Below, one piece after another: positions 46,335-57,928 of a DNA stretch of 64,000 nucleotides. Origin of the DNA: Lepas anatifera. Taxonomy: Eukaryota > Arthropoda > Thecostraca > Lepadidae. The position numbers were made by a program, and so were the translations under genes. Every line of letters begins with the position of its first letter. Position 1 is the stretch's first letter. The stretch covers positions 292,001 to 356,000 of the forward strand of contig JAOTON010000330.1 in assembly GCA_034440635.1 (NCBI GenBank). The letters are read 5' to 3'. The notes under the pieces are model-generated. The model was given only the letters and a program-made list of their open reading frames with translations, ran no database searches and was not told the origin of the DNA.

Positions 46335-49300
46335 ATGGCATTCAAGGCTCCAGACGCTTTTGACTTCACAACACCGACATCCTGGCCTTCGTGGAGGGAT
46401 CGCTGGGAGAGATTCCGGAAAGCGAGTAAGCTGTCCAAGGATAGTCAGGAGGTACAGGTTAGTGCTCTGATTTACTCCATGGGCCCGGAAGTAGAACACC
46501 TCCTTACATCATTTGATCTGGCAGAGCCAGACGCCCGTACATACGATATTGTTATGGGGAAGCTGAATGCTTATTTCTTGCCGAGGTCGAATATTATCGC
46601 AGAGAGGCAACTTTTTGAGACCAGAAATCAGAGGGAATGTGAGAGCAACGAACTATATATAAGAACCATCATGACTCAAGCTGAAAAATGCGACTTCGGA
46701 GCAACAAAGTCTGAGCGAGTAAGAGATCGTTTGATAGCAGGAATGATGGACAAACAGATGTCTCGGAAGGTTCAACTCCAGGCGCTGGATGAGTCTGTTA
46801 CTATGGATAAAGTAATAGCTATGATGCGTAGCTCTGATCTTGTTGGTGAAAATCATCCGTCAAGTGTTGACAGGGTCACTACTTCCACTAGCAGCAGCAA
46901 CGGCGGAGGAGGTAGCAGCAGTGGCTCTGGCCATATCAGCAGTGAGAGCAGACAGCGGCAGCAGGGACAGCCTCGGGAGGAGCATGAGCAGCCACCACAG
47001 CGACACTACCAGCGGAATCAGCAGCGTCAGCAGTACTGGACTCAGAGACGGCAACCACTGCACCAGCCGCGCTTCCCGCAGCATCAGAGCTGCAAGTACT
47101 GCGGTAAGGCGAGGCATCCCTCGCGCTCGCAATGCCCTGCTTTTGGATCGATCTGCAGCTTCTGCAATGGTCTCGATCACTGGGAATGCGTCTGTTATAG
47201 GAAGCGTGCTCGTATAAGTGAAGTCGCTTACATCCCTTCTGCTGATAGCGTAACAGAGGAGTATTTCTTAGGAGAGGTTAGAGATGCTAATGAAGGAAAA
47301 TGGACAGTTGATTTGGTTGTAGAAGGCCAAGACATAACGTTCAAAGTGGACTCCGGAGCTGACGTGAACGTAATAACCTCACAGACGTGGAAAAATATGC
47401 AGCACAGACCTCTTCTTCAACAAAGTAGCGCTAAAGTGTCTAGCGTGGGACATCAACTGAAGGTACTGGGCACTTTTGATGGAGTTGTTGAACATAAAGG
47501 CGAACGAAAGCTGATGACGAAATTTTACGTCATTGAAACTGCTTTCCCTGACAACCTTCTGTCGCGTTCAACTAGCAGTACACTTGGGTTAATAAGTTTC
47601 ATCAACAATGTGATGCAGGTACCCTTACCGGACGTCTTCGGAGACACAGGGCTGATGGAGACTGAGCCAGTCTCAATTCGCCTGCTAGACGGAGCCGCCC
47701 CCTACGCCATTACCACAGCAAGGTCCGTGCCACTTCCACTTATGAAGGCCGTGGAGGAGGAGCTGATCAAAATGGAAGAAAACGGCATCATCGAAAAGGT
47801 AACACAGCCAACAAGCTGGTGTGCTCCCATGGTGCTAGTAGCAAAGTCTTCCGGTGTGCGGATTTGCGTTGATTATAAGGAGCTTAACAAATCGGTTAAA
47901 CGGGGGACTTTTCCGATACCGACATTTGACCAACTCACAGCGAAGCTGCAAGGCTCTAATTACTTCACTAAGCTTGGCGCCTTGTCAGGTTTTTACCAGC
48001 TACCCCTCAATGATGAGTCGAAGCCGATGACTACCTTCATGACGCCTTTTGAAAGGCGAATGTTCCGGCGTCTACCAATGGGAATAAGTCTGGCCCCTGA
48101 GGTGTTCCAGCGCAAGATGCAGGAGATGTTGGAAGGACTTGAAGGCGTCATCTGCTTCATGGACGACACTCTCGTCTACGGAGACGAAAAAACTCACGAT
48201 GAAAGGCTGCAGGCTGTCCTAAGCAGGATTAAAGAATCAGGATTGAAGCTGAACAGGAGCAAATGCGAGATCAAAAAGACACGGGTTAAATTTCTGGGGA
48301 ACATCATCAGTAAGGAAGGGATCGCTGCAGACCCAGAAAAACTGTCAGCGGTTCAAGAGCTCCAACCACCGAAGAACATCAAGGAGCTACGGCAGCAGCT
48401 TGGAATGATTAATCACTTATGCAAGTTTGTTGCTGGCATTCACACTGTGCTGAAACCTCTAACCGACCTTCTCAAGAAAGAAACAGTCTGGCAGTGGACA
48501 TCAGCTCAACAAGAGGCCTTTGAAACGGCAAAAGAGCTGCTTCAGAAGCCACCTGTGCTGGCATACTATGACAGCACGAAGGAAACCGTCGTCAGTGCTG
48601 ACGCCTCCAGTTTCGGCCTCGGTGGCTGCATTTTGCAACAGCATGGAGAGCAGCTTCGGCCGGTTGCGTTTTGCAGCCGAACACTCAGCCCCACCGAGCA
48701 ACGATATGCCACCATCGAGAAGGAGCTGCTTGGAGTCACCTGGGTATGTGAAAAATTCCGTATGTTTCTCACAGGTCTGCCGTTCTTTAAGATACACGTT
48801 GATCATAAGCCATTAGTGCCGCTTATTAACAGCAAAGCACTCACAGACGCACCTCTTCGATGTCAGCGTATGTTGATGCGTATGCTGTCGTTCAACGCAA
48901 CCGCCGTGTACATTCCCGGCCACCTGCACAGTGTTCCTGACTGTCTCTCTCGGCAGCCGCACAGCCCTGGTGACGGCATCGCTCGGCGGATGGAAGGTGA
49001 CGTCGAACTGCATGTGGCAGCCCTGTTTCAGAGCCTGACAGCCTCCAACAGTCGCATTGAGGAGATCCGGTCCGCTCAGGAAGCCGACAGCGAGGTTAGT
49101 CAAGCTGTGCACTACACACTAAATGGGTGGCCAGTTGGAAATTTCAGTCAGCCTTACTTCCCGGCCAGAAACAATCTCAGCGTGGTCAACGGACTGTTAT
49201 TGTATGGAAGCCGCCTCGTTATTGCTGCAGAAATGAGAGCCACAATTTTGAATCGCATTCACGGTGATGTACACCTGGGAATTAATAAATGCCGTGAACG

Positions 49301-50456
49301 TGCTGCCACATCTGTGTGGTGGCCAGGATTTAGTGAAGACCTCAAGGATTACATTAAGAGATGCAACTTTTGTCAAGTTTATTCCCCCGTACAACATAAG
49401 GAGCCGCTTCAACCAACCCCAGCAGCTGAACGTCCGTGGTCACATGTAGCAGCAGATATATGCCAGTTTGAGTCTAAGTCATACCTGGTCACCGTCGACA
49501 CATTCAGCCGATACTTGGAAATACAACAATTACCCAGTATCACAAGTACTGCAGTTATCCACCGTTTCAAGGGGACTTTTGCGCGTTTTGGTATTCCAGA
49601 TCATTTAACTACCGACGGAGGAACACAGTTTACTTCGGCTCTGTTTCACGATTTTGCAGTACATTATGGATTCGCTCACCGTGTGACTGACCCGCATTTC
49701 GCACAGGCCAACGGTTCTGCGGAGCGAGCTGTGCGGCAAGCTAAATGACTGTTGAGGCAGCCCGATCCTCAGTTAGCACTTCTGAGCTACAGAGCGACTC
49801 CAGTCCATCCCACCGGGCGTTCACCGGCCGAACTGCTGATAGGCCGTCCGCTTCACACCCGGCTGCCCCCTCCGGTGACGTCAGTGCCGAGCGGCACAGT
49901 AGCGGCGCGAGAGAAAGATATGAGGGCAAAGCAGGTCATAAAAGGTAAATTTGACCGTCATTTCGGTGTGAAAAGTCTGAAGCCATTGCAAAAGGGAGAT
50001 CGCGTGCGTATTAGAACTACCGTTGATAAAGACTGGGCAAATGAAGGCACTGTCAGGGAGAGACGGGGCGAACGTAGCTACATTGTTGAAACGCCATCTG
50101 CAGTCCTCAGACGTAACCGTGTTCACTTGATGTCCGTGCCTCCTCCTCTAATGAGGTACTCCAACCCCTCAGCCCGCTATCAAGCTGAGGAGCAGTACCG
50201 GCCCCAGCGTTCTGCCCAGCAGTTGTGGCCTTCTGCGCGGCAGCAGCTCTGGCCTGCTGCGCGACAGCAGCTGGCACCCGGTCCGCAGCAACTGCCTCAG
50301 CGGCCAGCTGCCACACCGCTCAGTCTGCCTCAGCGGCCAGCTGCCACACCGCTCAGCCACCCTCCGGTTCTACCACCGCCTGATACATCGGCGCAACAGG
50401 CTCCCAGCTCCGTACCGGTCTCGCCGAAAAAGACGCGCAGCGGCGTGCGCTACTAA
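46335..50456 (+). pseudogene. Ty3-type Gag-Pol polyprotein (stop and catalytic change)
   Basis: One frame of 1,373 codons with a single internal TGA at 49746. Approximate residues: Gag 1-250; two zinc knuckles 253-295 (CKYCGKARH, CSFCNGLDH); Ser/Gly/Gln-rich linker before them; protease VDSGAD at 338; RT 470-640, with DYKELNKSV, LPMGISLAP and FMDD in place of the usual YxDD; RNase H with SADAS at about 755 and HVDHKPL; integrase with an H-x3-H...C-x2-C finger, then Asp in AADIC, Asp in TTDGG, Glu in SAERAV. Motif A has Gly (codon 548, GGC at 47976) where the first catalytic Asp is expected. The tail has a 33-bp duplication (50292-50357) in a Gln/Pro-rich region. As it stands the copy should be unable to polymerise. 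Confidence 0.92.
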
Positions 50457-50542
50457 ACTGTGTGACGCTGAGTGACTTTGAGACTTTTCCAGTGCTGTTC
50501 CTTTAGTATGGATTTGTTTTTCGTCGTATACTTTCCAGTATA

Positions 50543-50554
50543 CTTCGGGGGAGG
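50543..50554 (+). promoter_or_regulatory. Polypurine tract
   Basis: CTTCGGGGGAGG immediately before the 3' LTR, the usual site of plus-strand priming. Confidence 0.65.
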
Positions 50555-50742
50555 TGTGCAGTGACGGTTATATTGTTGTCACCTCTGACTGCTGTGATAC
50601 CTTTCTGTCACCTCTAACTGCCGCCCGGTCAGTGCCTGCGGCAGTGCTGCTGCGACTGCATGTAACCTGTGGAGCGGGCCAATAAACCAGTTGTTAACCA
50701 GCACTCGCAGCGTTTAGATCGGAGCGCGTACGGAACGGAACA
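50555..50742 (+). repeat. 3' LTR
   Basis: 188 bases, four differences from the 5' LTR. Confidence 0.93.
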
Positions 50743-50797
50743 CCAATGAAGCTAACAACTACGAAAAAGCTACTTCATCAACGATAGACCAAAATCG

Positions 50798-50868
50798 GGT
50801 AAGATGCCCAGGGGTGGGGCATCTTACCAAGCACCAGGGACGTCTTACCCACCCGATGGGGTAAGACG
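50798..50868. other. Two adjacent GGTAAGA-type hairpins
   Basis: GGTAAGATGCCC pairs with GGGCATCTTACC (50798-50828). CGTCTTACCC pairs with GGGTAAGACG (50841-50868). A further GGGCATCTTACCCC lies at about 51035. The stems are related to each other. Confidence 0.6.
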
Positions 50869-51479
50869 CCCCTTTGCAAGCCTCTAGTAAAATCATAATA
50901 GTTTAAAAATATGATAATTATCAGCAGTTTCATTGACTTTATAAGGAAGACAAATGATCATGCTACGGCTTGGCATCTAAACCAGCGCTGTTGCTACCGC
51001 GGTTATTTCATAATCCGGATTTCCCTAAACCCTGGGCATCTTACCCCACTCTCCCATACTGATTTGCGGGAAAAGTGTTGTTTTCGGGGGTCCCAGATGC
51101 TGGTTTCGGCGCCGTGTCAAGCGCTAGGCCCCTTGAGATCTCTGCTCGAGCCAGGGGTCAGAGTGGGGGGGGCGGGGCGGTGGGTGATGGTCCTGGCTGG
51201 CTTTACACTGGCATAGCAATACAAGCCCTGTACAAAGCCTATCAGAGACCTAAAGTCCAAGGAAGTACTCACCTCCCCAAGCCCACGGGATCTCCAACCA
51301 ATGGCTAGGGAGGAGTAAGTGAGCGGACCGCCCATGGAATAGGTTTTATATAGCATCTGGGGCACACTCATATATCCTTTTTATTGAGCGTTCTTTTTCC
51401 TTTCCATTTCTTTTAGAATTTAGGATACAATCAAGAGATATCGCTTGAGATCCTTAGCTTAAAGAAGATTTTCGAAAAT
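50869..51479. other. Non-coding stretch
   Basis: No supported gene. A G-run (51160-51185) and AT-rich DNA. Confidence 0.35.
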
Positions 51480-52478
51480 CATGTGCCTCGGAAAAATTTA
51501 TATTTTCCCATTGCGTACCAAAAAAGACAAATTGAAACATGTCGATCAGGCACCATTACTGAAGGAAAGGCAAAAAATAATATAATTTTAGCATCCATAA
51601 TAGCAAATCGAACAGGGAATTTGGAACTTCAGCTGGTTTTCAATCTATTAGCTTAGTGCCAATAACTACCGTCCTAAATATTTTGAAATAAACAACTGCC
51701 AAATATTTTCGTAGGAAACCAGACAAGCAAGGAAAATGACACACATTGATGAGCATAATCCCAAAAAGAAAATTGGTGTGAAAAGTTTAAAATAACAATG
51801 ACAGAGTAGTCCAAGGCGATAGTTCTCTCAGGCGCCTATTGTTTTGGTAATTTGCTCATTTACAACATAACAAGGGTAAGAAAGTAACTGTGATGAATTC
51901 ATCAGGATCTTTCCGCGGAATGGACGTTATATGACGTCCGGAACACACCACCATCCACCATATCCCTTGTATTTTTATTCATTTTTCCATTTCTTTGGAA
52001 ACTTTCTGATTAAAGAGTTCATGAATTCGACACCCGGAAAAAATTGGTAATCAATTTCCGTAGAAGGTCATTTATTCGTACTCAAAACGACTGAGCTCCA
52101 ATAACTTCATACATGATTACCAGAGTGAATTGAGGTCAAGTCAGGTTTAACATCATGCATGCAGCAACATTTGATTTCCCGAAATGTGCCAAAAACTGTT
52201 ATTATAGCCACGCTGTCATTTAGGTATGGGCCAGCCTTAATATTTGGGAACCTAAATTTACCAACACTTGGTCGGATCGAGAAAAACCAAACTATAAACA
52301 AAATAATAACAAACACTTAAAAAGGGATAGAAAAATTTCCGTCGTGTAAATGTTATAATGCCAGAATATTATACGACAAATATAGGAGATGGGCCCCGAC
52401 TACCAAGGGGGCCCCCGGCCTAGGGGCCCCCGACGGTAGTCCGATCCCCCCCTTGGCCGAATCCTGGCTACGCCACTG
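51480..52478 (-). mobile_element. Copy B of the 9721-type element
   Basis: In reverse it matches 9721-11590. Its end, complement CAGTGGCGTAGCCAGGATTC, is at 52459-52478. It lacks the LINE present in copy A, and the homology stops near 51480. The left terminus was not found. Confidence 0.8.
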
Positions 52479-52589
52479 ATCATAGTGACTGTATTTCGGT
52501 AGAAACTACTTACACCAATAAATAATTGGTTTCGGTATTCAGCCTCTTTCCGGGATCGGCGCGTGGCAGTAACAAATTGGTTCAGTTTG

Positions 52590-53236
52590 TTTAACTTGTA
52601 GGCTTTCAAATTCAGACCTATATTTTGGGACCGTCGCAATCGCGCAATCGCACCAGTTCGCCTGCACTGTGGACCGAGTGGTGAAGCAATAACTTCATTT
52701 TTGATATTGCTAAAAATTAAGCAAAAATTACTCCACTAGATTAAGGATGACCAGGTTCTAAATTAAGTTTTGCCTTTCCCTAAAATTGTATCGAATTTAA
52801 ATTCTCCCCCGATGCTTTAGACGTGGACATAGGAGCTAAGCCCAGAACGCCTATTGAAGAACCATAAGTAATAAAATAATAACTTCATCTAATCGGGTTA
52901 CATGTCAAAGTCACCCCAAATAAAGGTCAGGGTAACATTTCAAGGTCATTGACCCCAGTGTTCCGGACAGATGGCATTACTCAGCATAACGTATGCGATG
53001 CTATAACTTCATAGTTTTGCTTACTCACTGTCAAGGTCAATGTCACTGCTCAAGGTCAAAGGCTTTTTCAAGATAAGCCCTTATTTCTGCTCAAAGGCTG
53101 CTAAAGTGCCAGTTATATTGTACATTATTGGGAATAGGTCTTGTTAATCATAGATCACTAATCTTGAATGACCTTGACATCAAACTTTCAAAGGACATTG
53201 AGTGGGACCTTCCCTCTATGACCTTAGTTCACTTTC
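52590..53236 (+). repeat. Dispersed repeat R, copy 2 (empty TTAA site)
   Basis: It matches 41780-43262 without the TTAA element. The junction CCACTAGATTAAGGATGA (TTAA at 52741-52744) is the uninserted target. Confidence 0.88.
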
Positions 53237-54320
53237 AGTGATCTTCTATGCGAATCAAAGAGTATCGACGGGGTGGCCTGCTCTGGTCGAGTTCGCGCGG
53301 AGAGTCTGGCATCGGAAAAGTCCATCGCGGCAGAAGTATCAGAGGGTGGGCTAGAGGTGGTCTGTGTCGTGGCGGGGGTCGGTGTCCGTGCCGTCGGTTC
53401 GGGAAGAGTGGTTGCGTGTAGAGTAGCAATAATGAGTGGATTTACCTTCGGCCCCCCGGGTTGCCAGCTGTCAGTAGCTGGGCCCGGGGGCTGGTACAGA
53501 GCCTACGGGGGCAGGTGCGCCCGTCTCAGAGGGGCGAGAGATACTCACGCAACCCGTCTGATTAGAACACACCCACACCCTTGACACCATCAGCCCGGAT
53601 GAAGCAAAACGCGACACCCATCACACAGTGGAGACTACAGTCCACCAGGCGCGTGCAACAGGCCGGAGTCTCGAAAATCGACGGCTTCCGAAACCCAGGC
53701 CTGCGTCGCGCCCGAGAAGAACTACCGCAGCCCCCACCGCGAAGAGCGACGCGCCGCACGCCCGAAACATAATCCCCCTGCCCAGCTGGACCGAGCGACA
53801 GTGCCCGCAGACACTGCCGCGTAGCTAGGCCGCCCGTGGCAGCCTACGGACGGCTTACCCCCGGTTGGATCGAGATATCTGGACCAAAGAGGGCGTGTTG
53901 GAGTCCTCAGGACTGACCCGCCCGAGGGGGACCTCAACCCCCCAGGATCCCGTCAACCTCGTCGCGGGGGGCTCGAGATAGGCCTCGAGTGGGCGCCTTA
54001 AACCCATAAAATGCCGAAGAAGGCAAATAACTGTGGAACTAACCACTAAAGCAAAAATGGGACAGGAACTAAAAATAATCAACAGAATAAGAAAACCAAA
54101 ACAAACAGGAGCTACATACTGGGAGGTGCAGGACAGAGCTGACCCGATCCAATACGGTTACCGACCAGGTAACAAAGGGCCCGTAAGGCAGTCATCAGCA
54201 TCGCCGCGGACCTCATCACCAGAGCCACCGACGACAGACGCCGACTCCAACCGACCGAAGTCGGAAGAGGCGGCGGCCGTCGGAGGGGTAGAAATGCTGT
54301 ATCCGCGGTGATGCGACGAC
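53237..54320. other. GC-rich island of unknown nature
   Basis: GC content jumps compared with both sides. Short open frames occur on both strands with no motif I recognise. Near 54011, ATGCCGAAGAAGGC follows TTAAACCCATAAA, which could be the start of an ORF1, making this the 5' UTR of a LINE, but the frame closes quickly. Confidence 0.35.
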
Positions 54321-55245
54321 GTGCCTCCCATGGCTGACTGGGGCTCCGGTCAGCCCTGAGATTACGGGTGACTGTACCTACCTACTCAGTACAGTACTGG
54401 GCGAGGTCACAATACCTTGCAAAAGTTGTCCACAGCTCGGAGGAAGGCTCAGACTGTCTCTTTTGCGACTGATGACTTCTAAGGCTGGGTATGGTTGCAA
54501 TTCTCTCCATCTGAACTGCTTGTACATACAAATATAAGGCTGGTGGTTTTCACACATTGAAGCAAAATAACCCTCGCAGCGGTTGAGTGTTTAAACTCCA
54601 CGTCTTGCATTAAATAATTATAAGCTGTGTGGTGCTCGAAGGGGGGAAAGTTGGTGAATATCAAAATCAGGAGAAGAGGAATTTTATCTGGTTGGTTGTT
54701 TACCATGGCATCAGGGCCAAATAATGTATCCTATAAATAAACATAAGAAATTATATAGCTTCTTAGTTCTATGTTCATGGGTTAGAGATTCAGAATTATG
54801 AGATCCTATCTATGCATATATGAGGTACCTACAATTGTGGAGTGTCAGAATGTTTTCATTCCCATAGAAGGTAGCAGAATGATGATTCTTCACTTCCATT
54901 CTACAGCAGATATTTTCATCTACTGTCAGTCAAAACAAAACAAAAACTGGTCGTAGTTGATGCTTGCATTATGAAGGCACATATGCACAGTCCTAAATAA
55001 ATAACATTATTTCGCCGATTTGAAACTAATTTCTTGAAAGTGTCTTGCAGATTTCACAATCTCCAAGTATTGGTTTGGTAAGAAGCAATAAACAGGTCCA
55101 GGAAAAAGGCTGTGATACGACTTGTAAGCCTGGAAATACCAAACGACAAAAATGGGGCATGTTAAGAAAGCGGGGGTTTTTGGCCTCTTTCGGGATTTTG
55201 GCCTCACTCTCCACCTTGTGTGAAAGCAATTTCAGTACCCTGAGG
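54321..55245. other. Non-coding stretch with a possible hAT tail fragment
   Basis: Mostly AT-rich and empty. At 55170-55240 a frame reads ASLSTLCESNFSTL, which loosely resembles the S-x-x-E-R-x-F-S motif of hAT dimerisation domains. It is too short to call. Confidence 0.3.
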
Positions 55246-55439
55246 CATAGGCGCAGGAACCGGGGGGGCAGGGGGGCAGCCGCCCCCCAACTTTCGGACT
55301 GGGGGGCAGTGCCCCCCCCAACTTTGAGCCGATGTCGGAAATTTTTCCCGTAACGAACGAAGCAATAGGCCATTCTCGCGCTAACATTGGCGTGTTGTGC
55401 CCCCTCCCCCCAACTTGAAAATATTTCCTACGCCTATGC
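55246..55439. mobile_element. Possible 194-bp MITE sharing the left end
   Basis: The complement of 55420-55439 is CATAGGCGTAGGAAATATTT, a right end of the same family. Its outer flank CCCTTGGG matches CCCTGAGG at 6 of 8. Either a short MITE sits at the left border or the sequence is an internal end duplication, as also seen at 9139. Confidence 0.4.
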
Positions 55440-55709
55440 CCTTGGGTTCATAGAGAAAAATGACAAAAGGATGACCAGAGAATTCATACTACCGCATGGA
55501 GCCTAGAGTTTTTGTTTGCAATCGGCAAAGGATTCTCAAATCAGGCCACGCGTCTGGCATCACTACACTGCCGCGCGCGCGCCCATCTCCTTCTTCCGGC
55601 GCGCCTTTTCGTCGCGATTCGGAAAGAAGCACACAAATTCATTGATTGTGAATAGGGTGTATTCGATTGTTTTTCCAACAGTGGAATGTGGAGCCTGTTT
55701 TAGGTCGAA

Positions 55710-55774
55710 ATGAAGAGGATTCAACCGGACATATCTAAGTTCTTCAAGAAAGCCAGGACTTCAGTGCCACAGAG
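55710..55774 (+). CDS. TTF-hAT exon 1
   Basis: MKRIQPDISKFFKKARTSVP and on to a donor CAGAG then GTGCGT. The exon leaves in phase 2, matching exon 2. Confidence 0.7.
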
Positions 55775-56277
55775 GTGCGTGGCCTAGACCGCTGCCGTGA
55801 CCATGGCCGCTGCAACCCGGCTGCAGGCAGCCCCCGCTCAAGTTGCCTGGCATTTTGCGGCGGTGACGTCATCGCCGCGATGCCGCAGGCGTTTTGCGGC
55901 TTGAAGTATCGGCAAACTGGGTATATTTGACGTGGTCAGTACAGCTTGCAAATGACTGAAAGACGTCAAAAATGGCTTAGTTGACAAGTTTGCTCATATT
56001 TATAGCCAGTATAGAGTTTCTGCAGCCCTAAAACCGGCCTGCAGGGACTTCAGGGGCTTTTCTCGCAGTGATGTTCCGTTGCTCTTAAGAGTCGTTATCA
56101 GTGTAATAGCATTGCAATTTCATCCTTCACGTTATCGTTGCTTAGATGAAAATACGAAGTACGGGTTTTTCCAATGGAGGTTTTTTAGCGAGGCGAACAA
56201 ATTGTTTGAGGTACCGCGTGGTCGCGGGTCCAAGACTTATTTTGGGGAGGCTAGAAAACTCAAACCTCCCCCACTTC
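55775..56277 (+). other. Intron 1, first part
   Basis: GC-rich near the donor, then ordinary. No gene. Confidence 0.4.
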
Positions 56278-56540
56278 CAGTGGCGGATACAAGGGGACTA
56301 GGGCTCGAGCCCCCCCCAATGTTAGTGTCTAGTAAATGCATAGGCCGATGCTGATGTGAGGCAATGGCGAGGAGGCTCGAACCCCCTTGCCCATACCCCA
56401 AAAGTCCTGTACCCGCCACTGTCCCCCGCCATAGCCTCCGAACAGCCTTTGCTTATACAGATATTAGTAGACATCTCGGAGGGGTCCCCTCGAAATTTAG
56501 GAGGCTCGTGAGCCCCATAACCTCCTTATATCCGCCACTG
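56278..56540. mobile_element. MITE with CAGTGGCGGATA ends
   Basis: The left end CAGTGGCGGATACAAGGGG and the complement of the right end CAGTGGCGGATATAAGGAGG. A second inner right end occurs at 56422 (CCCGCCACTG). No matching target duplication. Confidence 0.6.
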
Positions 56541-56546
56541 GTACTA

Positions 56547-56845
56547 CAGGCGGATCCAGGGGACAAAGCCCGGGCGGGTGTCCTCCGATGTGCCCTCGAG
56601 GTCACACCTGAAATGGTCACAGCGCCATCCTGAAAGGTCGATGGAGCCACCTGAAATGTCGCTTCCCACCCCCCTCCCCTCCACAGGATGCGGAAAGCAG
56701 CGCCCGCCGATAGGATTTGGCGCCCACCTGATAGGTTCTGCCAGCCAAAAATGGGGCCCCCTGGTCCGAATGAGGCCCCCTGGTCTGGATGACACCCCCC
56801 TCCCGGGAAGAATGCCCCCCGACTGGTAATCCTGGATCCGCCTAT
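56547..56845. mobile_element. MITE with GGCGGATCCAGG ends
   Basis: The left end CAGGCGGATCCAGGGGACAA and the complement of the right end CATAGGCGGATCCAGGATTA. It lies six bases from the previous MITE. No clear target duplication. Confidence 0.6.
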
Positions 56846-56898
56846 GGCTAGTGTCCTGTATATATAAACAGCCCAATTACAATAACTTTGGGTAAAAT

Positions 56899-57928
56899 TT
56901 AACCCTCGCCCCACCGGGGGCCATCGATGGCCCCCCTAATGTTTTTCCGGGATAGCAGAAAAACGACGAGGCGAAGCACCGCGGTTGAGGGCTCTACCTC
57001 TCACTGCATCATTTTCCCATCATCCCTGAAATTTTTTACCCCGGGTCACCCAAGGTCAGGTCACCAGACGAGGTCAACCAAGGTCACCTCACTTCACCTT
57101 TAGAGCTCTGTAAGAGCTACATTTCAAAGCCGATCGATTTGAAACTTCCTACACTTCATAACCCTTCTAGGGTCTACAAGGTGTATATCCGGGATTTTTC
57201 GATTTCGTGCCCTGAGGTCAGGTCACGAGGCGACCTCTCCCATTGGAAAAGCATGGGGAAAAGTTGTTTCATGATATAAAAGCCACAAAAATTATTGCAA
57301 ATACTCAGACTGCTCAGAACAACGTTTTTGGACACCCTTTCACGGATCCCAGGGGTCATATTTTCCCTTTGACTTTTCCAAGGTCATCCAAGGTCATCAG
57401 AGGTCAAAAACAGTATTTTGACAATAACTTTTGACCTAATTAAGCTAGAGCGGTGAAACAAACACCATCGTGTTTGTCTTGTCACTGGCTTTCATTTGAT
57501 ATACGGCAAAGTCACTTTTTGACCTTTCGTGACCTCAGGTCATATTACGTCACGAGGTGACCTCTGGAGGTCAAACCACTGGCGGGAGGTCTTTACGTTC
57601 CACATTGCGGAAAAAGTACTGGCAATTTGCTATCAAATGTACTTTACCAGGCCTCAATAGCTCTAATGACATAAGAGTTATACCCAGTTTGCTTAATCAT
57701 TGCATATTTGAGTAAAAATATACGATCTTGACCTAATTTGACCTCTGGAGGTCAAACCATTGACCTGAGCACTAAAACATGCTGAGTAATTTCTTACTGA
57801 ATTCACGCGAGCTTTCTATTGCACTTTGCAGATTTGCACTAACGCCCATATTTTCGGAGTTAGAGGGGGCCATCGATGGCCCCCGGTGGGGCGAAGGTGG
57901 CGCTGGACCCCCGGTGGGGCGCGGTTAA
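56899..57928. mobile_element. TTAA element, complete (ATCGAT-hairpin type)
   Basis: The left end TTAACCCTCGCCCCACCGGG and the complement of the right end TTAACCGCGCCCCACCGGGG. Palindromes GGGGGCCATCGATGGCCCCC sit beside both ends (56916-56935 and 57865-57884). The interior has many AGGTCA/TGACCT motifs, for example TGACCTCTGGAGGTCA. 1,030 bp, no coding capacity. Confidence 0.9.

Larger units (their letters stand above)
46079..50742 (+). mobile_element. Ty3-type LTR retrotransposon, complete
   Basis: 4.66 kb with 188-bp LTRs and a perfect 5-bp target duplication CCAAT (46074-46078 and 50743-50747). The LTRs begin TGTGCAG and end GGAACA and differ at 4 positions, about 2 percent. Internal order is gag, protease, RT, RNase H, integrase in one frame. 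No env-like frame is present. Confidence 0.95.

Noticed and set aside
53235..54311. Several 60-100 codon frames in the GC-rich island
   Set aside because: Overlapping frames on both strands are expected in GC-rich DNA. No start context, splice signals or motif supports any of them.
55045..55353. Protein-coding gene with ASLSTLCESNFSTL as a hAT C-terminus
   Set aside because: The similarity is confined to a few residues, and the frame runs straight into the terminal repeat at 55246.
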